This document shows, piece after piece, positions 1 through 11,941 of a DNA stretch of 64,000 nucleotides (its first letter is position 1; each line of letters begins with the position of its first letter). The stretch is from NCBI RefSeq assembly GCF_905475395.1, contig NC_058337.1, positions 12,822,983-12,886,982 on the forward strand, given 5' to 3'. The position numbers and the translations under genes were made by a program. The notes beneath the pieces are model-generated. The model saw nothing but the letters and a program-made list of their open reading frames with translations, ran no database searches and was not told the DNA's origin. This DNA is from Chrysoperla carnea. Taxonomy: Eukaryota > Arthropoda > Insecta > Neuroptera > Chrysopidae.

Positions 1-13
1 TCTAAATAATGTA

Positions 14-533
14 CAGGGTAGCCAAAAATTTGGAATCACTATTTTTCATTTTGATAAACTACCCTTCCTTTTTATAAGTTGACAAAATGTTACGAATAAA
101 AGTTGTTCGCAATAACACCCCTAGATTTTTTTGTGAGGTTATCTCAAACAAAAAGTTTATATTGTGATCTAAATGACGATGAAAATCTTTTAAAACAAAA
201 AATCACAGAAGCAGTTATTAATAAGATAAATGTACGTACATTGCATAAAGTTTTTAAAAAATTTAGTGTTTTTTTTTAAAAATGTGTTATGGTGGGAGCG
301 GAACATGTTAATTGATTCAATGTTATTTTCTTTGTTACGTTTTTTAGTAATTACAACTTTTGTTCAAATGAAAAATGATGTTTTATATAAAGTACACGAA
401 TCTTCTTGATTTTTGTATAGATTCATAATTGTTAATTGCGAGCAACAATTCTTAGTAACATTTTGTCAACTTATAAAAAGAAAGGGAAGTTTACAAAAAG
501 AAAAATAATGATTCCAAATTTTTGACTACCCTG
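14..533. mobile_element. TA-flanked MITE with ~100-bp terminal inverted repeats
   Basis: Both ends read CAGGGTAG(C/T)CAAAAATTTG in inverted orientation, are flanked by TA, and remain similar (about 90% by eye) for roughly 100 bp inward. There is no coding sequence inside. The TA target and the CAGGGT start fit a mariner/Tc1-type non-autonomous element. Confidence 0.8.
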
Positions 534-539
534 TACATT

Positions 540-1560
540 ATTAAGAAGTTTTAAATATGCTTACATACTTTTCAGAGCAAGCAAAAATTTTTTATAAAGA
601 ATGACTTTTCTATTAGAATGCAAAAAAAAAAAAAAAATTTACAAGTATAGTTACCTATATCCGTGAACACACTGTATTTAAAATACACATTGTATTACTA
701 CTTATATAAATATTTAGGTATAATTAATTAATTCTACTTATATATTCCTGGAAAGAGATTTTGGAAAAATTCAAAATGGCTTTTGAAAAAAATAGTATTT
801 TTAGAGAAACAGTTTTTCACCGGTAAAACAATATGACTTCGAATTAAGGAGGAAAACCAATTTCACCCATATTAAGGAGCGAATTTCTCAAAAACGTGAC
901 CTGCTGAATCAATTTTCCTCTCAGATTCACAAAATTTGTATTGACCAGTGTTATTTAAATGAAAAATGATTTGATAAAAATTTCAAAAATACATTAATCA
1001 AAAAAAATAACCAGATATACTTAAAATTCTAAACCTTATTAAAATTTTGAAAAAAGCTTTCAGTAAGCGCTCCAAATCCAATGGTTTAAAGGCATTGTTA
1101 GATGCTCAATTTTTTTGGGCAAAAAAATGTGTTTATATTATGTATAACTAGTTTTAATCGTTATCGCTCATCTGGACATTTATTGAACAGCTATTTAATG
1201 CTTGATGATACCACAGTCTATATGATACCCACATTTTCATATGTACTCCCGTATAAGATTGTGATCCTTCTTCCATCAACTATTGCTATCATTTAAGGAA
1301 TAACAAAATTCCTAACATTTTATTTATTCTAAACCAAAAAACTTTCAACTAAATACAGAAATATTACTTGTTAAATTATGGAACAGTCTTTAACCTGTTT
1401 AAATTTTGATGAGTATATTTTATTTATAACAATGTTCGAAAAAAATACTACAAAAAATTGATGAAGGACAAAAATGTGTTTGGACCCTACGAATTTGGCA
1501 ATGAAATTCCTCCGTGTTCGTGAATTAACAAAAGCATTGTTAAATTAAATCGTAAATATA
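540..1560. other. Non-coding stretch downstream of vimar
   Basis: AT-rich DNA with a poly-A run near 620-637 and no open frame resembling a known protein. Nothing else could be supported here. Confidence 0.6.
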
Positions 1561-1564
1561 ACAA

Positions 1565-1570
1565 TTTATT
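1565..1570 (-). promoter_or_regulatory. vimar: Poly(A) signal of vimar
   Basis: AATAAA on the minus strand about 56 bases after the vimar stop codon, the only canonical signal close to the 3' end. Confidence 0.6.
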
Positions 1571-1625
1571 TCAATTCGAAAACAAATATATAATTTTTGT
1601 TCATGGAATGAATACAAAATGATTT

Positions 1626-4600
1626 TTAACCAGAATCAATTCGTAACGATAAATTATCAATTTTATCACATAAATGTGATAATTTTTCTTCTTCTAATAA
1701 TTTTTTTAATTCTATTCCCATTTGATTTTCACTTAAATGATTTCGTAAACTTTCAAAATTCAAGATTTGATCAATTAAAGTTAATAAATTTTCTACAACT
1801 TCTTTTTCAAGTGAATTGTTTAAACATTTTGTTAGCAATGTGGAAATATTTGGTCCCAAATTAGCTTCAATTAATGCATTTTCCAACAGTTGTTTTGAAT
1901 CTAAATTAGCAATACTATCTTGATCGGTTCGTAAACAATGCAATACAAGTAAATTTAAGGCTAATAAAGCTTCATTTTGCATAACAGGATGTTGTGACGG
2001 TATCATATCAACGAGACATTTTATTGAATCTGGTACATTTAATACATTCGTGTATGCATCTTTTGAATGTGAATTCTTGATTAGCCAAGCTAACAATCGT
2101 GATGATTCACCTTTCACACCTAAATGATCCGTATTGTAACACCAATATATGATACGCTCGATAAAATGTCGTTCTGATGTAAACTTTACAGCTGTCTCAC
2201 CTAAAAAACAAAAAATTTATTTACAGCCAAGACCTAATTATATAAAAAAATCTATATTTCGTATATAAACAAATAATCAATAATCAGAGGATGGTATGGT
2301 ATGCCAAAACTAGATCTGTACCGAATCCGTTAAATTTTCGAAAAATGTCCCAAATAAAAGTTGGTGGTATAATGAGAAACATTTTTATTAACAGTTTGTT
2401 GGAGACAATTCAAAACTTTCATATCCAACAACATATGAATGGCAGAATTTTTCCAAACAAAACAAATTCGCATAAATCCGAAAAGTTGTGCCAAGTGTCT
2501 GACGCCTACATATCCGAAGGAGTGCGTTCATGTTCCTTGTAGAAGAATTCCTATTTCGGCTAATCCTACTACTGCACTGCTTTGGTTAATGACCATTTAT
2601 TCTTTTCACGAAAAAAAAATTGATTTGTATGTTGACCAAATTTTATGCGTCTATAGCCAAAGTAAGTCATTTTTATCGAATCTATCAACAACAGTTTATT
2701 GTCAAAATATATTTTTAACACAGAAAATTTTAAGGTGTCGATCAACTTACACCCCTTTTATTGAAAGTCGGACAAAATAATTTTTCATTTATTATTTGAT
2801 TATCTTTCGATTAGAATAACAGCAAAACGATGATCTTTCAATTTAAAGCCTGGTACCGATAATTCTATATGTAACTCGCTGGCATATCAATTTTAAAAGG
2901 TGATGTAATAAGTAAGTTGTTTGGGTGTGGGCCTGCGGATTGATCATCTCTAGCTCTAAATAAATCTTGTCTATGTCTAAACTTACCTTGGCCATCGATA
3001 ACCATACGTATAGTTCCTAATAGTTTGAAAATAACTGGCATTTGATCAATTTCTAACAGTGGATATATGACATCGACAAGACCTTCATTAAGAATAATTT
3101 CCTTGTTTTGATTAGGAATTGCCAAGTTACGAAGAGCACTTAATACAGCATGTTGCAATTTTAAATCACCTTTCGATGTATTATGCTGAGATAAAATATC
3201 TTTAAAAAAAAAAAACAATTCAATTATAATCTATATTAATTAAGAAGTTTTAAATTTAATTGAATAAGTAATGAAGTAGCTTATGATCGAATTTTGTGTT
3301 ACTTTTATTATGAAACCAAACTAACACATTTTTACATGCTTTAAAATCGAATATTGTGTCAATACGTACACACCGTACAAAGACATTAAATTTTTTTCAA
3401 GTAGTTCGGTATTTTCACTTTTAGATAAGAACCATCTTTCCTAGGCATTAGGACTAGACTTGAGCCTATAGCCTTTTATTAAGAAATTACCCATAAAATA
3501 CCGATAAAAAATGGGCCAAGTGGCGGTGATTTCGTCAAAATGATTCCTAAAAAATCTAAAATGAACGACGTATCAAAAATTAGTAGTACCGAACCAACAT
3601 GTGAAAAAAATTTATTGCTTTTGCCCGTAATGTCCACATTTTAATAATAAGCTGGTCTATGAGAAGGATTCCATAAATGTGGAGTCAATAATAATTCTTG
3701 AATAGATAAAATGAAATATGCATTGGGACTAATGAATTTGATAAAAATGAAATAATTTGTTATTATTTATAGAAAGAGAATTAGATTTTATCATTCAGCA
3801 AACTGCAGACTAATCAAATATAATTATGAACAGTGATAATTTTTCACTGACGCCATTCAAACATAATTGCGAAAATCAGGTCTTTGCGTTTTTAAAGTTG
3901 TTATCAGCAAACTAAATCTATACTTTAAAAATATGAAGAAAATGAACGTCAACTTAATTCAATTGAACCAAATTGAAAAAAAACGCGGAATTTTTACTTT
4001 TTTGCAAAAACGTAACAGCTCCAGTTATTTCAAAAGCTGATATTTTTTGTACCGTTGAATTTTTGCAAAACGCTGCTTTTGAAAAAATACACTTTTTCAC
4101 AGTGTCGAAAAAGCCTTTTGCCGGGATTTCAAATATTTACTAAACACGCTTGAGTACTTAAAGATTTACTCTACAAATTGATTTTAATTGTTTTACCGCA
4201 AAAGATACGAAAAATACAAGTTTCATCATAAAGCAACATCCTGACGTTTTATGTTGTTGATATTTGTAATTTTTTGATTTTAGTGTTAAAAAAGGTTCCA
4301 ATTAAAATCGGTAGATAGAATCTTCCTTAACAGGATTGTCGAGTTGGAATACGCCGTCCCAACCGCCCCCATTAAAATTAACTCCACCTATGTAATATCC
4401 TTAGACCTTAATATGTTTGAAATTACCCAACAGCTTTTTAGCAACACCATCTTGCACCATTTGAATACAATTTTCATCTTTTCGTGCAAAATTTCCAATA
4501 GCTAATACTCCAGTGGTCTTCAAATCTTCATCATCAGATCTTAACCAAGATATCATATTGAAATATACTTTGCCTTTTCCATTATCGTATAAATAGGTCA

Positions 4601-7600
4601 TTGACTCATCTACGTAATATTCAAATTAAATACAATTATTTTTTAAATTTAACATATTTAAGCCTGATTCCACCATCTTTGATTAAAATTTTGTTGTGTT
4701 TCCATGTCAGTTAATACAAATCAGTACCAGGATGACCGAGCTTTGTTCGCTATTTCTTTAGTTCTATGGCACAGTCTTGTGCCATTTCTATCAAGTTCAT
4801 CGGCTTTACAATTTCCTGGAATGTCCTGGTATCCCGGTACCCATTCCAGGTTTACATTCTTTTGTTCCGCCAACTCATTTAAGGACAGAAACTATTTTAA
4901 TATATGTAAAATAAAATGGAGTATAAACTTAGAATATAGCCAAACTAGCATATGGTAGATATCTACGCTACCATGTAGAAAAAAACGGGCCACTACCATC
5001 CCAAACGTATTTTGCCTGAGAAATTTTTCATGCATTAGTTCCGAAATTGCCACCAGAGTATTTACTTACCAGTCGTCACTAACGCAGAATAAGGAGAAAG
5101 AATAAAAGTATTACATATGTGATACCTAATTATAACATATCACATGGCTAATTTGGTATAATTATCATAGGGCCGAAAACAAATGATATTTTGACAGCAT
5201 TTTCGGCTATCTAGATTAAAAACGGATTATATATTCCGCTACTTACAAGCGCAAGTTGTTTGTTAAAAGTGAAAATGTAAAAAAGGTGTATTGAATCGCA
5301 GTTGGTGGAACCAAGCCTTCTCATTATAAAGTATGAATGATTACCTCCTGTCAAAACTAAAATAATAAGGTCACAAACCATTTTCATAAGAGCGCGACTA
5401 TCTTCATCATTTACAAGTTCTTTATGTTTTTCAAGTAGATTGTACATTAATTCACACAAACCATGTTTGGCCAAATATGTTTTTATTTCATCTGAAATTA
5501 AAAATATAGTATTAATTGGGTCAACACTTGACGATAATCCATGTTATTAGCCTAGTAATCAAGTTCAAATTTATTGAAATATAGAGAAAATTTCTTAAAA
5601 CAAATTGATAGCGCACATTGTAAGGGCATCAAGAAAATGTGGCAGATCTGGCCTTTGGTTTTAAATATGGTTTTTGTCCGAATGTTGTTAGATCATTTTT
5701 AGCAAAAAGTCCCAAAGTCGCTAGACTAAATTTTAACTGATCTTAGAGCCCAGGGCATATTGTTACAAGGCGACACTGTGACAAACTGCTGTGTACTTGA
5801 ATAGATCTTTTCATCGATTTGATTTTGTTTTGGACAGTTGTCAAAAAATTATTCAACCTAAGAAAGTTAAATATATTTTATCTTTTTCAAGCAGCGCTTT
5901 TTGACAATGATAGAAGATATAAGATATTAATCGAGGAAATGAAACCAAAAAAACCGTCTAACTGAGGAATTCTCTCATCGTCAGCAGATTTTTATGGGAG
6001 CCGGTGGAAAATGTTTGTCTGAGTGTACTGAAAAAAGTCATATAGGTGAGTGTTTTTGCTTCTTTGATTTACGCCCATGCGGCGGTGCAGAACCGTTTTT
6101 TTTTCTATTTCCCTACTACCGAGCACCATGTTGTCTTTATTATACATTTAAAAAAACTATTGGAAAACTATTATATTTTGGACAATTTTAAACATTTTTT
6201 GATACTTTACATTTTTTACTTAACCTCACCGTTTTCGAGATATAATCATTTGACAAAAAAATTGCGGATTTTTTCCGAAAATTCGTTGTTGACGAAAATA
6301 AAGATTATTTCGTGGTTCTAGTCAAAAATTTAATTTGATTTTCGTCAACAACGAATTTTCGGAAAAAATCCGCAATTTTTTTTTTCAAATGATAATACAT
6401 CTCTCGAAAACGGTAAGGTTAAGTAAAAAATGTATAGTATCAAAAAATGTTTAAAATTGTCCAAAATATAAAGTCCAATAGTTTTTTTAAATGTATAATA
6501 AAGACAACATGGTGCCCGGGAGTAGGGAACTTTTGCCCCGCCGCATGGGCGTAAATCAAAAAAGCAAAAGCACTCACCTATATGACATTTTTCAGTACAC
6601 TCAGACAAACATTTTCCACTGGCTCCCATAAAAATCTACTGACGAGGAGAGAATTCTTGGGTCAAATGCGTCATTTCCTACAGTATATGTCTTTACTTGA
6701 TTGAAAACAGTCCGAAACAAAAAAAAAATCATTTTGTAAATGAAAAGCCCTATTAAAACATATAACAAAAACTACTAAAATCGCTTAAAATTAAACTTTT
6801 ACCATTTTCAGCTTGACCACATAAAATTTCCAAGCATAACTCAGAAACATCAGGATTAGTAGAAACTTGTAAAATATCAATTAAACTGCATGAAATATTT
6901 TCTGTAATCCATACTTCACCACCATTATCCAAAATCAATGTTAAAACAAGTAATAAATGTGTGATACAATCCTCCGAATGTTCAATATCTTTCACTTCAA
7001 TTTGTAATATTTGTTCAACAGTATTTATTGTATTTAATTCTAACGCTTTCTTTTGTATATCTTCATTTGACACCAAAAAATTAAATAATAAACCACATGC
7101 AACTTTACGTAAAATACCACAATTTTCTTTTAAACTTTCATCATTTGTATTTGATGAATTGTAATAAACTTTTAAGTTATTATTTAAAAGTGTAACAATT
7201 TTATTGAGTGCTTCATTTTCAAATAACACATTACGAACGCTATCACTTTCATAACATAAATTACCTAATGCCCGACACGATTGTATTTGTAAATTTAAAT
7301 GATCAATTGATAATAATTGCAATATTTTTAATATGATTGCATTATCGGATAATTTATTACGATTTGGTAATGTTTTTGCTAACTCGGCGATTAACTTTGA
7401 TACATTGGTTAAGATTTCAATATTATCAGATTGTAGTAACTGATGAAAAACAGATAAATCTTGAATTAAAGCACCTTTATTTGTGATTATTGAATCAATT
7501 TCATTTAATATTTCTTTACAATTTTTATTTTTAATCGCTTGTTGTAGCGAATTTATATTTAATATTTGATCGGATATTGCTGTAAAACAAAAACAAAAAA

Positions 7601-7658
7601 ATGTTATGTTAACTTGTATATAAATAAATGATTCGAAAAATATTTACTTACATGCCAT
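1626..7658 (-). CDS. vimar: Rap1 GTPase-GDP dissociation stimulator 1 (SmgGDS), fly vimar
   Basis: Armadillo-repeat exchange factor/chaperone for small GTPases of the Rho and Rap type with C-terminal polybasic tails; fly vimar also affects mitochondrial dynamics through Miro (family knowledge). Coding exons: 7658-7652, 7579-6803, 5491-5345, 4609-4427, 3199-2987, 2200-1626. All have GT-AG joins and consistent phase and give 633 residues, the usual size. The first exon carries only ATG GCA T before GTAAGT. Diagnostic stretches match vertebrate SmgGDS in order: QSCRALGNLCYES, a LTGDESM join made across intron 3, IGNFARKDENCIQMV, LSALRNLAIP, KLLGTIRMVID, KGESSRLLAWLI and QNEALLALNLLV. It is built of ARM repeats, with no membrane segment or signal peptide. 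Intron 2 carries a large foldback. The BTB gene starts about 4.3 kb away, divergently. Confidence 0.95.
5967..6655. mobile_element. Foldback element in vimar intron 2
   Basis: Two long inverted arms (about 5967-6300 and 6339-6655) surround a spacer of about 38 bp. Outer ends share GAATTCTCTC; inner ends share TTGACGAAAAT. Each arm encodes the same short cysteine-rich peptide start (MGA-G/S-GKCLSECTEK) followed by a consensus GTGAGT donor. A weaker outer match (near 5825-5845 and 6698-6723) suggests the element may extend further. The arms differ by substitutions and small indels, so it is not a recent duplication. Family unknown. Confidence 0.8.
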
Positions 7659-7689
7659 TTTAATTTTTAAATAAATTAAAAAATCGACA

Positions 7690-10420
7690 TTTACTTGAGA
7701 ACATTACAAAAAAAAAACACGACATTAAAATAATATCATCACAATATTCAATCGTTTACAATTGATGTAAATCGATTCTGCGCTTTTATGTACATTTTTA
7801 TTATAAAATATTCAAAATCCGTTCCATAATGTTTAAATAAGTAATTCCCTACAGTATAATAAAATTAAGTATATTCCTCTTTCATTGCATGCATTTAAAT
7901 CAATAAAAATATGTTTTAATTTAAAAAAAAATTCAATTATATATATATATAAATTTTTCAATAAAAAACATTGTATAATAGATGTAGGTAGAGTACTCTC
8001 TGTATATATTTGTATAAATATAAGCGTTTTAAAGTTTAGGGGGTGAGTCGCACATTAAAATGAATAAAAACTATTTAAAATAAAAAAACAATTAAATGAT
8101 ATGAAATCAATCGGTGTAAACGGTATAGGTAATTGATAGAATATAATATATAGGGATAGAGATACAGATACAGTAATATAGACGTCGCGGCGCATGAATC
8201 TATCGTAACTGAATATTTTGGATCGATACAGATAAACGGAATGTTATGATTGGTTGAATAAAATCAATAGTCGCCAAGTACTTTATCGATTTTTAAATGT
8301 ATAAACATCTATGTAGCTCCTAAATATACATAAAGTAGTCAATACATTTGTAATAGCCCACAGTCAATTATAATCTGTATATCCTGGCGTTTTGCTATTT
8401 TATACCGATAAATATATTAACGATTTAATTATTGTTTTCTATATCATGAAAATAGTGTTAAATTACTTAAATTTTAACTGATATTGTATAATTTTCATTT
8501 ATTCAATCGTTATTTTATTGATTATAAGTATAATTTAAAACAAGCTCATAAATTATAAACAGTAAATTTTGTGATTTAATTTATATATTTTTATTTTCAA
8601 ATTTTTTTGTAAATCTAAAAAGTGTTTCACCAATAGTTTTTTCTTTAAAGTAAGTACATTAATTGTTATCGTTTTGTTCGAATTAATAATTTTAATATAT
8701 TTAAATAAATATAGTATGATATTTAAAAATCTTTTAACATGAAAATCGTGCTATTTTGTTGCAACTAATTTTATTTATGTTTTTATTATTAATAAAGTGA
8801 ATAATTGATTAAATTTTTAAGAAAAGCATTCATTTATCAAACTTTATGTACAATCAAATTTTCCGTCGTCAAAATAATAACATGTTTAACTGGTATTGCG
8901 CATGGCTTTAAATATGGAACAATTAACAAATTCAAAATTCTGTGGAATAATTAGAATTTATTTTTCTGTTAAAAAAAGCTACTAAAATTAAATATCATTT
9001 TTATACAACTTTTATTGAAAAAAAAAATTAGAGGTAATTTATAATTTGTAATATTATCAAAAAGAAGTGGCGGTGAATTTTTCTACTATACAGGGTAAAT
9101 CCACATATATGGTACATTAAGTATTTTAAGGCGGTCAATTTAATTTAATTTAGTATTTTCATTGGATATACATATATCCAATAGTAGGAGATTTTTGTAA
9201 ATAATAAAAAATAATAACAATTAGTCCTGGAGCCATGGCTTATAAATATTCGGGATCACCTAATCTTTGAGACTGCATGTATGCACTTTATGTCTAGTCG
9301 ACTAATTCTGATATGAAAAAATTTTTGGTTCTTGCCTGGAAAAGTTATTACGTTTGAAAGTTTACCTAGTCACAATAAATTTTTGCAAAAATATCAAAAT
9401 AATAATACTTGTTTCAAAAGTTTTTGAATCAAAACATTAAAAGTGGAAGAAAAAAACTAGACTCGTACTTTTTTGTAAATAAACGTATTTCATTTTTATT
9501 TTAAGTATAATTTTACGAGTAACAAAAATAATAATACTTTCAGGTCTATTGATTTCATGGAACATTGTAATAATGTATGCGTTTTAAAAAAGCTCACTAC
9601 TTTTATCCAAACAGGCAATCAGGCATATTACACGCTTGCATTTATATCGGAAATGATTAAGAAAATATAGGGATATACAAGCTCTTAGATATCCGACGTC
9701 TAACAGTCACAAAAAATTTTTTCAACTTACTATTTTAATTTATATATTTTTATTAAACGATACAAAAAAATTCAACCGTGAAGGACTAAATTGTCTGTAA
9801 TAATAACTTTTTTGTATTTGAAGAATCCCAACAAGTAAAATATTTTCCCGGAAAAGTGTTCTTTTTCCTCAAAAATTAATATTTAATGAAAAGCGATTAA
9901 AAGAAAATAACATTTGCTTATGCCCAACAAAAAAACACATTTACAACACTACCTGTTTGATGTAATTTCATTTATCATATGCCTGGCCCCGGGAACATAA
10001 AACTATATTTTTCAAATATATTATTTGTCTCATTGTAAAGCAATAAAGCAATAAAGCAATAAATATTTCATGTTAAAACGAATCAATAAAGGTTAAAATT
10101 TATCTAAATGGTCAATTACAATTTTGAATGATTCAAAAATCTCCTACTATTTAAAAAATATTTGTATAAGGGTAAGCCCTTATGTATGTAAACTCCGCCT
10201 CCTTAAAACACGTGATGTACCAGTTATACAGATTAACCCTGTATACTTCATTATTTTATTTTTAAGGTTCCGCAGCAAAACGGGGCTACTTCAATTTTCA
10301 ATACAAAGATTATTGGGTTATAACCTTCACTTCATATGCCGTCACTTATCCTCCTTTATTCACAATTTCGTCGATTTTATTATTTTGATACGGAACACTA
10401 ATTTAGTAATTTTAGAGCAA
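7690..10420. other. Intergenic region between vimar and the BTB gene
   Basis: Very AT-rich. Contains a less AT-rich patch near 8165-8230 and a perfect GTAAGTAC donor at 8650-8657, a possible 5' untranslated exon of the BTB gene; an isolated CAGGGT-type MITE end near 9090; and three tandem copies of AAAGCAAT near 10037-10060. No protein-coding frame could be supported. Confidence 0.5.
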
Positions 10421-10424
10421 GTAC

Positions 10425-11080
10425 TAGCTGTACCCTACCACTCGCTGTGGGACATTATGGTTGCATAGAAATAGATGAGAAGTATCTAGTAAATTTTATG
10501 AAATTTGATAAACCCCGATAAAATAGTTCACAACTTTCAAACGGCTGAACTAACTTTCATGTAACTTACAGTTTTTATGTACACATCATGTCCTTTTATT
10601 TCGTATTAGACTTGGGTACCTATATTTCAAATATTCAATCGTTCATCACTACTCTCACCCCTCACTCATATCCCCTTGCGTCGGAGTTACAGTTTTGTAA
10701 TGTACACCTCATGCTCTTTTATTTGATACCCCACTTGGGTATATTTGAAAATATGTAATTGTTCATCCTCATTTTCATGCTCCACCTTTCCACCCCCCGA
10801 AAGTTAAAAATAGTTAAAACAAAGAAACTCCTTGAAGCTGGTTGTATAATATGTAAAAATTTGAGCTTAATTGATGCAGAACTTTTTAAGTTTTTGAAGC
10901 ACACTCTTCAACCCTTTACAGACCTTTTTCGCATTAAAAAGTAGCCTATGCCCTTTCTCAGGCTCTAGACTATTTCTGTACCAAATTTCATTTAAATTGG
11001 TTCAGTGGTTTAGGCGTGGTGGCGTAAGAGACAGACAGACAGACAGAATCCTTGTCTATAATATAAGTAAGGATTAGCTA
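10425..11080. repeat. Interspersed repeat with internal ~125-bp duplication and (GACA)n end
   Basis: Begins CTAGCTGTACCC and ends in a run of GACAGACAGACAGACAGA followed by AAGTAAGGATTAGCTAG. Two diverged direct copies lie inside (about 10563-10680 and 10689-10800, both with TTACAGTTTT and CTTTTATTT). The phrase TTTCATTTAAATTGGTTCAG near the end is typical of widespread insect Helitron- or LINE-related repeats. The class is uncertain. Confidence 0.5.
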
Positions 11081-11320
11081 GCCCAGAAATTATTGTACTG
11101 CACCCTTCCTGCAAATGTCATAAAAAACATTGATTTGTGGTGCCATTAAGTTTATGCGACACTTTATGCGAATTATAAAAAAAGGCCAACCCATGCTAAC
11201 TCAATTTTTCGCGATAAACAATGAAAAATGATAAACCTAATACTTACAGTCATGCTAGCTTCGTTGACATAGCATAGAATGTATTTTTATGTGTATAACA
11301 TTAAAATATAGACTCATCTT

Positions 11321-11910
11321 TATACCATGTATATATGAAATATACATAGTATATTAAGTTTAGTCCCAAGTTTGTAACGCTTAAAAATAATGATGCTAGG
11401 AAAATAATCTTGTCATAGCTGTTCATAAAATCACCTAATTAGTCCATTTCCGGCTGTCCGTCCGTCCGTCCGTCTGTGGACACGATAACTCAAAAACGAA
11501 AAAAGATATCGAGCTGAAATTTTTACAGCGTACTCAGGACGTAAAAAGTGAGGTCAAGTTCGTTAATGAGCATCATAGGTCAATTGGGTCTTGGGTCCGT
11601 AGGACCCATCTTGTAAACCGTTAGAGATAGAACAAAAGTTTAAATGTAAAAAATGTTCCTTATCAAAAATTAAACAACTTTTGTTTGAAACATTTTTTTG
11701 TAAACATCACTGTTTACCCACGAGGGCGTTAATTAGGTGCAAATTTCATAGTATGTATTAATATAGGAATATCAGTTGTGTGTGTGTCTATTTAAAAGAT
11801 GAATATCTTTTGTTATTTACGTGACGTCAAAAAAACAAACGATTGCGCATCAACACTGTCTATACATGGTATTTCAACAATTAACTCAGTCAATTGTTTG
11901 TATTCACTTG
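11321..11910 (+). repeat. Repeat family A, copy 1 (near full length)
   Basis: Starts TATACCATGTATATATG, carries a CCGTCCGTCCGTCTGTGG block and the phrase GATAACTCAAAAACGAAAAA, and ends with a conserved motif including CAGTCAATTGTTTG and CACTTG. Similar copies lie at 13731, 19567(-), 30806, 42870, 58640 and 60911(-). Non-coding and non-autonomous. Its right end stops 17 bases before the BTB gene's first coding exon. Confidence 0.8.
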
Positions 11911-11941
11911 TTTTTTTTTAATTTCAGGATACACAAGTGCG

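Noticed and set aside
5994-6191. A stand-alone cysteine-rich peptide gene
   Set aside because: The same frame appears inverted in the second arm of the foldback; it is better explained as repeat content.
11455-11480. CRISPR-like or satellite array of CCGT units
   Set aside because: A short simple run internal to repeat family A, with no spacers.
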